64,000 nucleotides of DNA, taken from contig JAQWZF010000026.1 of the NCBI GenBank assembly GCA_029253585.1, forward strand, positions 1 through 64,000, read 5' to 3'. The translations under genes and the position numbers were made by a program. How positions within the stretch are numbered: position 1 is the first letter of the stretch; the number at the start of each line of letters is the position of its first letter. Positions 45,773 through 54,437 of this stretch are shown here, piece by piece. A model generated the notes under the pieces. It saw only the letters and a list, made by a program, of their open reading frames with translations, made no database searches and was not told the origin of the DNA. The DNA is from Gammaproteobacteria bacterium (GTDB lineage: Bacteria; Pseudomonadota; Gammaproteobacteria; Pseudomonadales; Pseudohongiellaceae).

Positions 45773-46774
45773 CTAGAGAGACGCTTGTTCCTGCTCCTGC
45801 CGTCTTGCGCCGCCTAGGATTCCGGGAAAGGCATAGTTCCCCTCATGGCAGGCATATTCATACATTACCTCGCCAGCTGGCTTGCGATTCATAGCAATCT
45901 CACCAGTCCATGGCTGGGTATAGCTGAGTGGATCTTGCAGAGTGAAAGCGTATTTAATCTTGTCATCGTCTTGCAGGCTAAAGCGTTCCGTAATCAACAA
46001 CTCTTCCGAACTGCCTCTAAACGATTGCTGCGGATGAAAATCCCGAGTCTTCACGACCAGAGTGTCCCCCTCCCAGTAAGCCACCGAATCTCCCATCCAT
46101 TTTTCAAAGTCTGTCGCGTGGTTGTTCTTGTCCAGTGGAATGATTCGCGCATCGTGCACCATCTCTACAAGAATCATCACGTAGTCTTGGGTTTGCACAA
46201 TCTGGTAGTTGCTGTTGTAGAGAATCGGCAACATCGGTGGACCGGACCCGGAGCCAAAAGTCAGCAGGCAGCGCTCTGCCAAAGGGCGCAATTCCGGCGC
46301 ATCGAAGGCCTCAACGCCGGGCCGGTCTCGCCATATTGAGCGAAGGTCATTCCGTTGGCGCTCTCCGCTCAGATAGGGAATCTGCCCGTTGGGTGGATCT
46401 ACGATAATCGAGGTGCGGTACTGACCATCTAGCTGAATCGCATCTGTACGCGGATCCCACCAAAAGCTGTTATAGCCAAGGTCTGCATTGCCGTCTGTGG
46501 GAGGTGCCCGTTCCGGGTCGGCTGGCGCAGAGGCGATGTTGTAGCGATCACGCCATCCTTGCTCTACATCGGCGGCCTCCTCTTCGGTGAGAAAGCCCTT
46601 TTCTCCAAGCTCTTTCGGGCGCACCAGCGGAGTCTGCGAGGAGTTTGACCAATACCCCTGAAGGTCCGGTTTTCCGTCTTGCATGCGCGGTATCCCCGAG
46701 TCTTGAGCAGAAACGGTCCCAACCGAAACAGAGAGCAGCGCTATAAATAGGGAAGAAAAGCAGTAATTTTTCAT
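45773..46774 (-). CDS. Exported protein of unassigned family
   Basis: The ATG at 46774 gives 333 residues with a signal peptide (about 1-23, ending VSAQ-DS). The mature part contains PRMQDGKPDLQGYWSNSSQT, TSIIVDPPNGQIPYLSGE, and a C-terminal TERFSLQDDDKIKYAFTLQD and PWTGEIAMN. I recognise the general pattern (PDLQG-W, DPP-G-IP, ERF-D-D-ytfTv-DP) from a widespread secreted family without a known reaction, common in Acidobacteria and marine Gammaproteobacteria. Two Cys near the middle and end could pair. It lies between the RND exporter gene and a long promoter-type region. Confidence 0.75.
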   Translation of the reverse strand: MKNYCFSSLFIALLSVSVGTVSAQDSGIPRMQDGKPDLQGYWSNSSQTPLVRPKELGEKGFLTEEEAADVEQGWRDRYNIASAPADPERAPPTDGNADLGYNSFWWDPRTDAIQLDGQYRTSIIVDPPNGQIPYLSGERQRNDLRSIWRDRPGVEAFDAPELRPLAERCLLTFGSGSGPPMLPILYNSNYQIVQTQDYVMILVEMVHDARIIPLDKNNHATDFEKWMGDSVAYWEGDTLVVKTRDFHPQQSFRGSSEELLITERFSLQDDDKIKYAFTLQDPLSYTQPWTGEIAMNRKPAGEVMYEYACHEGNYAFPGILGGARRQEQEQASL

Positions 46775-47157
46775 TCGATGCATGCTTGTCTGGAAGCCCT
46801 TAAGTCTTCTGCGGGTATCTCAAGCATAACGCCAAAGACAGGTCGCTACAATAATCTCCCAACCTGCGGCCGACTAGCCGGAAACGTACCCCGCAAGGGG
46901 TTTTAGCAGGCCACCTTGGCAACTTTAATCTGTTACACTGCCTTGAATAGTGGAAATATCGAGCTATCTTATTGATTTATATCATATTCCAGAAATCATG
47001 CAGATTGATGGTAGCTGCAACTTTCTGTGACATGGTGTCGCACCCCATGTGATTAAGAGCGATTTGTTGCTATCATCCTTTCCGGCTTGAGGGGTCAGTT
47101 AGTGGCCGTTGAGCAATAAATTTGAGTTTGGAAAGAATTAATTCATAAGGAGCAATT
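46775..47157. other. Regulatory intergenic region before redoxin gene
   Basis: No gene is seen in these 383 bases. They separate two divergent exported-protein genes and contain an FNR/Anr-like box at 46972-46985 and a strong Shine-Dalgarno (AAGGAG) just before the redoxin ATG. Confidence 0.5.
46972..46985. promoter_or_regulatory. FNR/Anr-like box
   Basis: TTGATTTATATCAT matches the FNR/Anr consensus TTGAT-N4-ATCAA at all positions but the last. It lies 172 bp before the redoxin start and about 200 bp from the divergent gene, so it could act on either. A single-site match can occur by chance in AT-rich intergenic DNA. Confidence 0.35.
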
Positions 47158-47748
47158 ATGCTGCGTAAATCACTCATCATTTGCGGTTTGCTAATCGCCT
47201 CATCCGCTGCGCTAGCCGATGAATGGCTGCGCTCGATTCCTGATTTCGAACTAAGCGATCACCTGGGCGCAACGCATACTCTGGATAAATATGCCGACAA
47301 TGAATTTGTTGTGTTCTATGTACAGGGTGTAGGCTGCCCCATCGCTAGAATCGCGCTGCCTAACTATCGTGAAGTGCGCGATGAGTATGCGGACAAGAAC
47401 ATCGAATTCATCATGTTTAATGCGAACATTCAAGACAACCTGCCACGTATCGCCAAGGAAGCTGGCGAATTTGGCATCGACTTTCCAATCATTAAGGATG
47501 AGGGTCAGATTCTCGCGAAAGCCTTGGGCGTAGAGCGCACTGCCGAAGTATTCATCGTTAACCCCAGAACGAAAGAAGTTCTCTACCGCGGTCCGATCAA
47601 TGACCAGCTGGGCTATGAGACACAGCGCAATAATGCCGACGAGCATTTCCTTAAGGACGCATTGAATACTGTTCTTGCCGGTGGCACTGTAAATATGGAT
47701 GACGTACCTGACTCGAAAGGATGCCTGGTTGCTATCTTTGACACATAA
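47158..47748 (+). CDS. Exported redoxin (AhpC/TSA-like) protein
   Basis: The 196-residue protein has a signal peptide (about 1-20, AALA-DE) and a thioredoxin-fold redoxin domain: IPDFELSDHLGATHTL, FVVFYVQGVGCPIARIALPN with a single active Cys60, IEFIMFNANIQDN, and ERTAEVFIVNPRTKEVLYRG. The cysteine lies at the position of the peroxidatic cysteine of AhpC/TSA proteins. It resembles the N-terminal domain of the fusion at 54438-56147, which has lost this Cys. A second Cys near the end (DSKGCLVAIF) could resolve it. AAGGAG precedes the ATG. A terminator follows directly. Confidence 0.88.
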   Translation: MLRKSLIICGLLIASSAALADEWLRSIPDFELSDHLGATHTLDKYADNEFVVFYVQGVGCPIARIALPNYREVRDEYADKNIEFIMFNANIQDNLPRIAKEAGEFGIDFPIIKDEGQILAKALGVERTAEVFIVNPRTKEVLYRGPINDQLGYETQRNNADEHFLKDALNTVLAGGTVNMDDVPDSKGCLVAIFDT

Positions 47749-47772
47749 TCAAAGCTAGTCGACGCACAGAAT

Positions 47773-47801
47773 AAAAAAGGGACACAGTGTGTCCCTTTTT
47801 T
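47773..47801. terminator. Rho-independent terminator after redoxin gene
   Basis: AAAAAGGGACAC at 47774-47785 pairs perfectly with GTGTCCCTTTTT at 47789-47800 around a 3-nt loop, with A and T runs on both sides. It lies 25 bp after the redoxin stop and can also stop the convergent peptidase transcript. Confidence 0.92.
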
Positions 47802-47864
47802 ATTGCCTGCTGTCTTTGCCTGCTATTAGCTTAAAGAAGCTATTCGTTTCGCGACAATCACTTG

Positions 47865-49235
47865 CTAGTTGTAAACCACATTACGAATGATGGCGATCAT
47901 GTCGGTGATGCCCTGGCGAAAGTCTACCTCGGGAACGCTCTCGTCGTTGCCATGGACTCCGGTGGGCTCACCGGCACGGGTGATGATTGGATTGAATCCG
48001 TAGCTCACGATTCCCAGATCGCGAGTGAAGTGGCTGTCGGTGAAACCGGTACTGACCGAAGGCAACACTCTCGAGCCTGGATACAGCTCGCGCGTCACAT
48101 TCTCGATAGCGGTAAACAACCTTGAACTCGTCGACGATATCGCGGGAGTGAAGGCCATTATCACCTCGACCTCGACGCCAGCCGGTGCCACCAGCTCAGT
48201 AAGATCGGCAATAAATTCTTCCGCGGGCCTATCCGGAAGCATGCGGCAATCCAGTTCCGCCCAGGCCTCCGGCGGCACTACATTGATCTTGTTTGAACCA
48301 CCCATGCGGGTCATGGAACAAGTGTCCCGGGTTAATGCATGATGGCCCGCTCGATATGCCTGAAACTCGGGAAGAAATTCCGGATCTTTAATGGCAGCGC
48401 TCATATTGGCATAGGCTGGCGCCCATTCGTCGTCTAAGGAAAGTGCGATACCTGCAAAATAGGTGTCAACAGGATCGATGATGCGTGCCGGGAAGGGGTT
48501 GGCACGAAGAGTCGAAAGCGCATCGACGATACGGGTTACAGAACTAGTGGTTCTGGGAGAGGAACCGTGTCCGGGAACGTCCACTGCCTTCAGGCGCAAC
48601 CAGACCGGAACTTTCTGTGTGACCTCCACGCCGAAGATAATCTCATCCATGTTGCGGCTGCCAGAACCGCCCTCGTTTATCAGCAGGCCGACACCATCGA
48701 ATATTTCTCTGCGATTTTCGATCAACCAGCCTACGCCGTAAGCACCGCCTGCTTCCTCGTCCGCTGTCGCAAGAAACACGACGTCTCGATTCAGAGCGCG
48801 GCCACTTCTATGCAGACTGAGAAATGCCGCTAACTGCGATATTCCCGTGCCTTTCATGTCTCTGGCACCGCGGCCCAAGATGTAGCCGTCGCGTATCTCA
48901 CCGGAGAGAGGATCGATGGTCCAGTACTCCGGATCCGCAGGCACCACGTCGGTGTGCTGCAACATCATTAAGCCAGTCTCGTCACCGCCTTCCAGGCGGG
49001 CCCATATATTACCGCGGCCGGGCGCGCTCTCGGCCGTTTCATATTCGATACCTTCGGCTTCGAATATGGCTGCATAGAAATCGACTGCGCGGGATTCGTT
49101 ACCGGGTGGATTGATGGTGTCGATCTGAATGAATTGCTGAAGCCAGGCGACGGATTCATCTTCGATAGTTTGAGCCTTGCCGTGACTGACAAATAAAAAA
49201 CAGCCAATCAGCAATAGTACATTTTTCGTTTTCAA
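47865..49235 (-). CDS. Exported M20-family metallopeptidase
   Basis: The TTG at 49235 has GGGGAGA at six-base spacing and starts a signal peptide (KNVLLLIGCFLFVSHGKAQ). The 456-residue product has the dizinc M20 layout: His in LMMLQHTDVVPAD, bridging Asp in LGRGARDMKGTG, catalytic Glu pair in ATADEEAGGAYGV, Glu in LINEGGSGS, and a dimerisation lid (about 200-310). Members cleave short peptides, N-acyl amino acids or aminoacylated substrates. Export suggests scavenging of peptides or acyl-amino acids in the periplasm. Substrate is not determinable. Confidence 0.9.
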   Translation of the reverse strand: MKTKNVLLLIGCFLFVSHGKAQTIEDESVAWLQQFIQIDTINPPGNESRAVDFYAAIFEAEGIEYETAESAPGRGNIWARLEGGDETGLMMLQHTDVVPADPEYWTIDPLSGEIRDGYILGRGARDMKGTGISQLAAFLSLHRSGRALNRDVVFLATADEEAGGAYGVGWLIENRREIFDGVGLLINEGGSGSRNMDEIIFGVEVTQKVPVWLRLKAVDVPGHGSSPRTTSSVTRIVDALSTLRANPFPARIIDPVDTYFAGIALSLDDEWAPAYANMSAAIKDPEFLPEFQAYRAGHHALTRDTCSMTRMGGSNKINVVPPEAWAELDCRMLPDRPAEEFIADLTELVAPAGVEVEVIMAFTPAISSTSSRLFTAIENVTRELYPGSRVLPSVSTGFTDSHFTRDLGIVSYGFNPIITRAGEPTGVHGNDESVPEVDFRQGITDMIAIIRNVVYN

Positions 49236-49504
49236 GCGAAGTCTCCCCTGAGTAGTGATGCCTTGAAAATACAGCATCTGTGCGCAGCTGGATAGTAGCT
49301 CGGTCGCTTAACTCGACATCTCGGCGATGGAATTCACAGTGCAGCTGTTAGCAAAACTAACTCACAGGGGAAAGGACTAAAAGAGTGCGCGCCGTGTATC
49401 AAAAGATCTCTTTAGGCGCTTCCGACGCAGCAAACAGAATTCTACAATGCAAGACAGGAGGAGGACGCTGCGATTGATTTCATTGCAGCGTCTATAGAGC
49501 TGAA

Positions 49505-50275
49505 CTATTCTACAAATGCGCGCTCGATAACATACTGCGCCTTGATACCCTGGCGCGATTCTTCGAAACCCCAGCCGTCGAGAATTTCACAGGTATCTTT
49601 CAACATGCTTGGGCTGCCGCAGATCATGAATCTATCCAGTTCTGGATCTGCCTGTGGCAGACCGATATCAGCAAACAGCTTGCCGCTAGACATTGAATCG
49701 GTAAGCCGGCCCTGCGTCGCAAAATCTTCACGCGTTACGCTGGGGTAATAGATGAGCTTTTCTCTTACCTGATCACCGAAGAATTCGTTGCCGGGAAAGT
49801 CGTGTTTGATAAATCGCTGATAGGCCAATTCGGATACGTAGCGCACGCCATGAGTTAGAATCACGTTGTCGAACTTCTCATAGACCTCAGGGTCTTGAAT
49901 GATACTGATGAACGGAGCCAGGCCGGTACCGGTGCTGATGAGGTAGAGGTTTCTCCCCTCGAGAAGATGGTCTATTACCAGGGTGCCAGTGGGTTTGCTG
50001 CTCACGAAGACTTCGTCCCCTACCTGAATGTTTTGCAGGCGAGAGGTCAATGCTCCATCGGCCACCTTGATGCTTAAGAACTCCAGCTCCTCATCGTAGT
50101 TCGGGCTGGCGATGCTGTAGGCACGCATCAAGGGCTTGCCTTCAACTTCTATGCCCAGCATGAGGAAGTGGCCGTTCTCGAACTTAAGCGAGCGATCCCT
50201 CGTGGTCTTGAAACTGAAGAGTGAGTCGTTCCAATGGTGGACGTCGGTTACGCTTTGGGTCGAAAGGTTTGCCAC
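49505..50275 (-). CDS. fpr: Ferredoxin/flavodoxin-NADP+ reductase
   Basis: Fpr exchanges electrons between NADPH and ferredoxin or flavodoxin, supporting oxidative-stress defence and Fe-S repair. The 256-residue protein has the FAD motif MRAYSIASPNYDEELEFLSI, GTLVIDHLLEGRNLYLISTG, the NADP-binding GTGLAPFISIIQD and the C-terminal YVIERAFVE (terminal acidic residue of the bacterial class). The start is GTG at 50275 with AGGAG six bases upstream. It is divergent from a LysR gene across 132 bp, the fpr/finR arrangement of Pseudomonas. Confidence 0.95.
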   Translation of the reverse strand: MANLSTQSVTDVHHWNDSLFSFKTTRDRSLKFENGHFLMLGIEVEGKPLMRAYSIASPNYDEELEFLSIKVADGALTSRLQNIQVGDEVFVSSKPTGTLVIDHLLEGRNLYLISTGTGLAPFISIIQDPEVYEKFDNVILTHGVRYVSELAYQRFIKHDFPGNEFFGDQVREKLIYYPSVTREDFATQGRLTDSMSSGKLFADIGLPQADPELDRFMICGSPSMLKDTCEILDGWGFEESRQGIKAQYVIERAFVE

Positions 50276-50407
50276 TGCTTGCTCCTAAACTAAATAGGCC
50301 AGATGGGCCTAATAAGATATGGCGCGCAGTTTACGCCCTGCGCCTATATCTGCAAAATTGATTATATATATATTAATTATCTTTTTATTGGATATACTTG
50401 GTTTTCT

Positions 50408-51286
50408 ATGCGATTCACCCTCAAACAACTGCAGGTCTTTCTCGCCGTGGCCAGCCACGAGAACGTGAGCATTGCCGCCGATCAGCTAGCCATGTCCCAA
50501 TCCGCTGCCAGCACCGCACTTAAGGAACTGGAACACCGTTTTGGGGTGAGACTGTTCGACAGAATAGGCAAGCGTCTGCAGCTGAACGATCAGGGCATTG
50601 CCTTGCGCTCGAAGGCCGAGGCGCTCATCTCAAGAGCCGAGGATCTGGAAAACTCCTTAGGAGAGCACAGCGAAGTTGGTGAACTGAAGGTAGGTGCGAC
50701 ACTAACGATAGGCAATTATCTGGCAATTGGTATCATGGCGGAGTTCATGAAGGAGCACCCCGCTGCCAAGGTAGACCTGAATGTAGAGAACACCTCATCG
50801 ATTGCCGCGAAGGTCAGAAACTTTGAACTCGACATCGGCCTGATTGAAGGCGAGTTGCAGGAGGCCGATCTAGAGGTAAGTTATTGGCGTGATGACGAGC
50901 TGGCCCTGTTCTGCTCACCTGGCGATCCGCTCGCCACCAAGTCTGTACTCGATGATGCAGATCTCTTGTCTGCGAACTGGATTGTGCGCGAGATCGGCTC
51001 CGGAACACGCCAGGCGTTCGACCGCGCTATGAGCGGGATTCTTCCAAGCCTGAATTTACGCTTGGAGCTTCAACATACCGAGGGTATAAAACGAGCGGTT
51101 GAGGCAGGCTTAGGCATTGGTTGCCTGTCCAGGCTAACTTTAGAAGAGGCGTTCAAGCGTGGATCGCTGGTACCTCTGCAGTGCCCACATAGAAACCTGA
51201 CCAGAAAATTTTATTTTATTTTACATAAGCAGAAGTTTCTCGGTCATGGCGTGAGAAGCTGGATGGAACACTGCAAGAACACTTAG
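50408..51286 (+). CDS. finR: LysR-family regulator, FinR-like
   Basis: The ATG at 50408 starts exactly at the winged-helix domain: MRFTLKQLQVFLAVASHENV, AADQLAMSQSAASTALKEL, HRFGVRLFDRIGKRLQLNDQG. The 292-residue protein then has the periplasmic-binding-like effector domain (GELKVGATLTIGNYL to the C-terminus). The divergent position next to fpr matches FinR, which activates fpr under superoxide stress in Pseudomonas. Operator sites should lie in the AT-rich 132-bp gap. Effector specificity is inferred from position only. Confidence 0.85.
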   Translation: MRFTLKQLQVFLAVASHENVSIAADQLAMSQSAASTALKELEHRFGVRLFDRIGKRLQLNDQGIALRSKAEALISRAEDLENSLGEHSEVGELKVGATLTIGNYLAIGIMAEFMKEHPAAKVDLNVENTSSIAAKVRNFELDIGLIEGELQEADLEVSYWRDDELALFCSPGDPLATKSVLDDADLLSANWIVREIGSGTRQAFDRAMSGILPSLNLRLELQHTEGIKRAVEAGLGIGCLSRLTLEEAFKRGSLVPLQCPHRNLTRKFYFILHKQKFLGHGVRSWMEHCKNT

Positions 51287-51300
51287 GAAAGCAAAGCAGC

Positions 51301-53637
51301 ATGATCGACACAGTCAGTAAAAAAGAAGCGAAATCATTCTCGAATCGAGTCGCTGACTTTACCATCGCCTATAGAAAACTACTCACGCTGTTCGCAGTCC
51401 TAACTAGCATTCTATTGACCACAGGCATTATCCGCACGAATTTTGACACCTCATTAGAAGCGCTGCTAACCGAAAGCGACCCCTATCTGGATGAGCTATT
51501 ACTGATGGACGAGGCATTTCCGACGCCGCTGCAGATACAATTTGCATTCGTGGCTGAGGGCTCAGACACGGTATTCAATAGCGAGCTTCTTGCCGCCATC
51601 GATGATCTGAGAAATAACTATTCCGCAATTCCCTTCGCCGATAGAATCACAACGATTCTCGACTACGTCTCCCCGGAGACCCAGAGCAGACTCTTTATTA
51701 AAACATTGAGAAGCTATTCTGAAGAAGATCTGGATGTACTAGCCGACACCGCATTGGCCGACAGGCTACTCACTGCCAACCTTCTCTCCGATGACGCGGC
51801 ACTCACCTTCGCGATCATCAATACCGACTCGGATGGAATATCGGCGGATGACCGTCTCGACATCGCCACTGCCGTAGTAAGCTTGCGCGACGAGCTTAGC
51901 AGCCGTCACCCCAACGTACAGGTACTGGCAAACAGCGACGTGATGCTGGAGCAGTCTAGCCAGCAGGCTATGGTCGACGACCTGACCAATCTAATGCCGT
52001 TCGTGATTCTGGCCTGCGTACTCGCCATCTGTTACTGCTTCAGATCCGCAACGCTAGGCATCTGCATACTGACCCACACCTTATTCACGTTGCTATGCAC
52101 CATAGGCACCCTCGGCTATCTGGGCTTCTCATTCAATAGCATCTCGGTCATTGCCCCCCTGGTTCTGGTGATCATCTCCGTGGCTAATAGTGTGCATATT
52201 ATTTCTATCTACAAACAGGCGATGCATCGGGGCGCCGCGAAGATAGACGCCATGCATGAGAGCATCTCCCATAATTTTCAACCGGTCTCGCTGGCGGCGC
52301 TGACCACGGCGATAGGCTTCTCCTCACTTAATATGTGTTCCTCGCCTGCGATACAGGACTTCGGACAGATCGTGGCGCTGGGGATCGTCTTCGCCTACCT
52401 CCTCACGCTGCTGCTTTTGCCGGCGATCTTGATCTGGATGACCTCGAAGCGTGAAGTCATCGCCAGCACCGGCGTCTCATTCATGGAGGGACCGCTGCAG
52501 AGAGTCAGCGAGATTACAGGCGCCAAGGATGTCCCCATCTTCTGGGGCTGTACTTTTTTAGCTATCGCGACTCTTGCTCTTCTGCCTCTTAACGAGACTG
52601 ACTTTAACCGCCTGGACTTCATCGCGGCCGACTCGGATATCAAGCAGTACTACGATGAGGTAAGCAGTCATTACAATCGTGGCACCGCGCTTAACTATGG
52701 CATCGACATTCGAGAGGAATGGTCTGCGATACAGCCAGACTTTCTGCGCAGAGTTGAGGCATTCGGCCTATGGCTGACCGACCAAGATGAAGCGGAATCA
52801 TCAGCCAGCGTTGCCGATGTTGTAAAGACGATTCACCGCGTACAGCACGATCACGATGAGTCCTATAATGTAATACCCGATGATTTTGACACCATCGCGA
52901 ATTACCTGCTCGCCTACGCTCTCATTCAGAGCGCTGACTTTCCACTGTTCGGTTTCGTCAGCACCGACTTCTCAATGATTAATCTTTTTATCAACGCCGT
53001 ACCGATGTCGAATCAGGAACTGATTGATTTCGATGCGCGGGTGATAGAAAAGTTCGTACAGGACTTCCCGGAAGCAGAGCTACTGCACGGCAGCGGTATA
53101 CTGCTGTTCGCACGCATGGACGAACTGGTAACCATCGAGTTATTACAGGGCTACTCCATCAGTCTATTGTTAATCACCATCAGCCTCATGATCGGTCTGC
53201 GCAGCTTTTACTTTGGCCTGCTTAGCGTCATTCCCAATCTGCTACCGGCAACGATGGTGTTTGGTTTTTGGGCGCTCTTTGTGGGACAGCTGGATCCTTT
53301 TGTGATGATGCTGTTTAGCATTAGCATTGGCCTGGTTGTGGACGACACTGTTCACCTACTAAGCCACTACTTGGAGAAGCGTCGCGCCGGTGAGGAAAAA
53401 ACTGCATCTATCGATTACGCGATCAAGACTGCCGGCCCAGCTCTGTCGATAACCACTATCGTGCTGGCACTGGGTACTACCATTCTGATCGGCGCCAATA
53501 CCATTTACTTTCAACAGGCGGCAAAGCTCCTGGTTCCCATCGTGGTGCTGGCGCTAGCCCTGGATCTATTCTATCTGCCCACGATCCTGCGTCGATTCGA
53601 TAATAAATTCAAAGATGAAAACCTTGTGACCACCTGA
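51301..53637 (+). CDS. RND-superfamily (MMPL-type) exporter, second copy
   Basis: The 778-residue protein has the same two-half RND organisation as the exporter at 43142-45616: N-terminal helix (LLTLFAVLTSILLTTGII), periplasmic loop with FDTSLEALLTESDPYLDELL, helix bundle (LMPFVILACVLAICYCF, ISVIAPLVLVIISVANSVHI), second loop and final bundle (GYSISLLLITISLMIGLRSF, ISIGLVVDDTVHLLSHYLE). VVDDTVH is the conserved acidic motif that lines the proton path. It follows finR by 14 bp in the same direction and precedes the Tat-exported DUF3237 gene, so the three may share a transcript. Substrate unknown. Confidence 0.88.
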   Translation: MIDTVSKKEAKSFSNRVADFTIAYRKLLTLFAVLTSILLTTGIIRTNFDTSLEALLTESDPYLDELLLMDEAFPTPLQIQFAFVAEGSDTVFNSELLAAIDDLRNNYSAIPFADRITTILDYVSPETQSRLFIKTLRSYSEEDLDVLADTALADRLLTANLLSDDAALTFAIINTDSDGISADDRLDIATAVVSLRDELSSRHPNVQVLANSDVMLEQSSQQAMVDDLTNLMPFVILACVLAICYCFRSATLGICILTHTLFTLLCTIGTLGYLGFSFNSISVIAPLVLVIISVANSVHIISIYKQAMHRGAAKIDAMHESISHNFQPVSLAALTTAIGFSSLNMCSSPAIQDFGQIVALGIVFAYLLTLLLLPAILIWMTSKREVIASTGVSFMEGPLQRVSEITGAKDVPIFWGCTFLAIATLALLPLNETDFNRLDFIAADSDIKQYYDEVSSHYNRGTALNYGIDIREEWSAIQPDFLRRVEAFGLWLTDQDEAESSASVADVVKTIHRVQHDHDESYNVIPDDFDTIANYLLAYALIQSADFPLFGFVSTDFSMINLFINAVPMSNQELIDFDARVIEKFVQDFPEAELLHGSGILLFARMDELVTIELLQGYSISLLLITISLMIGLRSFYFGLLSVIPNLLPATMVFGFWALFVGQLDPFVMMLFSISIGLVVDDTVHLLSHYLEKRRAGEEKTASIDYAIKTAGPALSITTIVLALGTTILIGANTIYFQQAAKLLVPIVVLALALDLFYLPTILRRFDNKFKDENLVTT

Positions 53638-53680
53638 TTTCTGGGCTTACACTGTGAGCAAACCAATAGGGAGAACTCAC

Positions 53681-54190
53681 ATGAGCAATAATGAGAAGTC
53701 ACTGAACAGACGACAATTTACCAAGCTAGGCGCAGCGGCTATTGCTGCCGCCGCCACAGGAGCAAGCCAGATGGCCTCAGCACAGACAGCGGCAAGTGAA
53801 CTGGAATCGACATTCCTGATGGAGCTGGCGCTGGATGTAGCAGACCAGCTCGATACCGGCCACACCAGCATCGCTCCCGTCACCGGCGGTACTTTCGGCG
53901 GGCCACGGCTACGCGGAACGGTGAGAGACGGGGGCGCAGACTGGATCACCCAGGTATCAGGGCATTCCAGCCTAGATGTCAGAATCACCCTGGATACCGA
54001 CGACGGCGAGATCATCTACATGACCTACACCGGCGTGGTGCATAGAGCAGACAGCGGCCTCTACTGGCGCGTCCGGCCCATCTTTCAGACCGCCTCAGAA
54101 AAATACGACTGGCTGAACCACATAGTCTGCGTAGGCAAGAGCAAACAGATCCCCGGCAAGGTAGCCTACGACGTCTTCGAGATTCTTTAA
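53681..54190 (+). CDS. Tat-exported DUF3237 (UPF0311) protein
   Basis: The ATG at 53681 is preceded by GGGAGA at six-base spacing; a GTG nine codons upstream is less likely. The 169-residue product opens with a Tat signal (NRRQFTKLGAAAIAAAAT) and a DUF3237 domain: SIAPVTGGTFGGPRLRGTVR, ADWITQVSGHSSLDVRITL, DDGEIIYMTYTGVVHRA, KYDWLNHIVCVGKS and a closing VAYDVFEIL. DUF3237 folds as a small beta barrel and is usually cytoplasmic; Tat export suggests a folded or cofactor-bound protein. It is 44 bp after the RND gene. Confidence 0.85.
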   Translation: MSNNEKSLNRRQFTKLGAAAIAAAATGASQMASAQTAASELESTFLMELALDVADQLDTGHTSIAPVTGGTFGGPRLRGTVRDGGADWITQVSGHSSLDVRITLDTDDGEIIYMTYTGVVHRADSGLYWRVRPIFQTASEKYDWLNHIVCVGKSKQIPGKVAYDVFEIL

Positions 54191-54248
54191 CAACTACAAA
54201 GAATAAGAAACCGCACCCACAGCCTTGCACTACCCCGCGATCTAGAAC

Positions 54249-54362
54249 AGTTCAGTAGAGCGCGAAGTACAAGGCAAGATTTTTCTCCGGAGAGGCGTTT
54301 ACGCCCTGTAAATAGCGAGTCGGATAAAAATTTTAACGCCGCAATTCGCGCTCTACTGAGCT
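54249..54362. repeat. 114-bp MITE-like imperfect palindrome
   Basis: Terminal arms at 54249-54266 and 54345-54362 are inverted copies with 17 of 18 positions matching. The inner part continues as an imperfect palindrome (T/A runs ending in CTCCGG and CGGATAA on the two sides) with a small GGCG-TTTA-CGCC hairpin near the centre. It contains no gene. It looks like a non-autonomous mobile element or interspersed repeat next to a terminator. Confidence 0.65.
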
Positions 54363-54375
54363 GCGTCCCAAGCAC

Positions 54376-54408
54376 AAAAAAGCCGGCCTCTGTAGAGGCC
54401 GGCTTTTT
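54376..54408. terminator. Bidirectional rho-independent terminator
   Basis: GCCGGCCTC at 54382-54390 pairs perfectly with GAGGCCGGC at 54395-54403 around TGTA, with A and T runs on either side (14-bp stem in all). It lies between the DUF3237 gene and the convergent copper monooxygenase fusion. Confidence 0.93.
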
Positions 54409-54437
54409 GATCTAAAACCAAGTTAGAGAGTGCGGAC

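Noticed and set aside
45845..46339. 164-codon plus-strand frame opposite the exported protein gene
   Set aside because: Antisense to a gene with signal peptide and family motifs; no support for the plus-strand reading.
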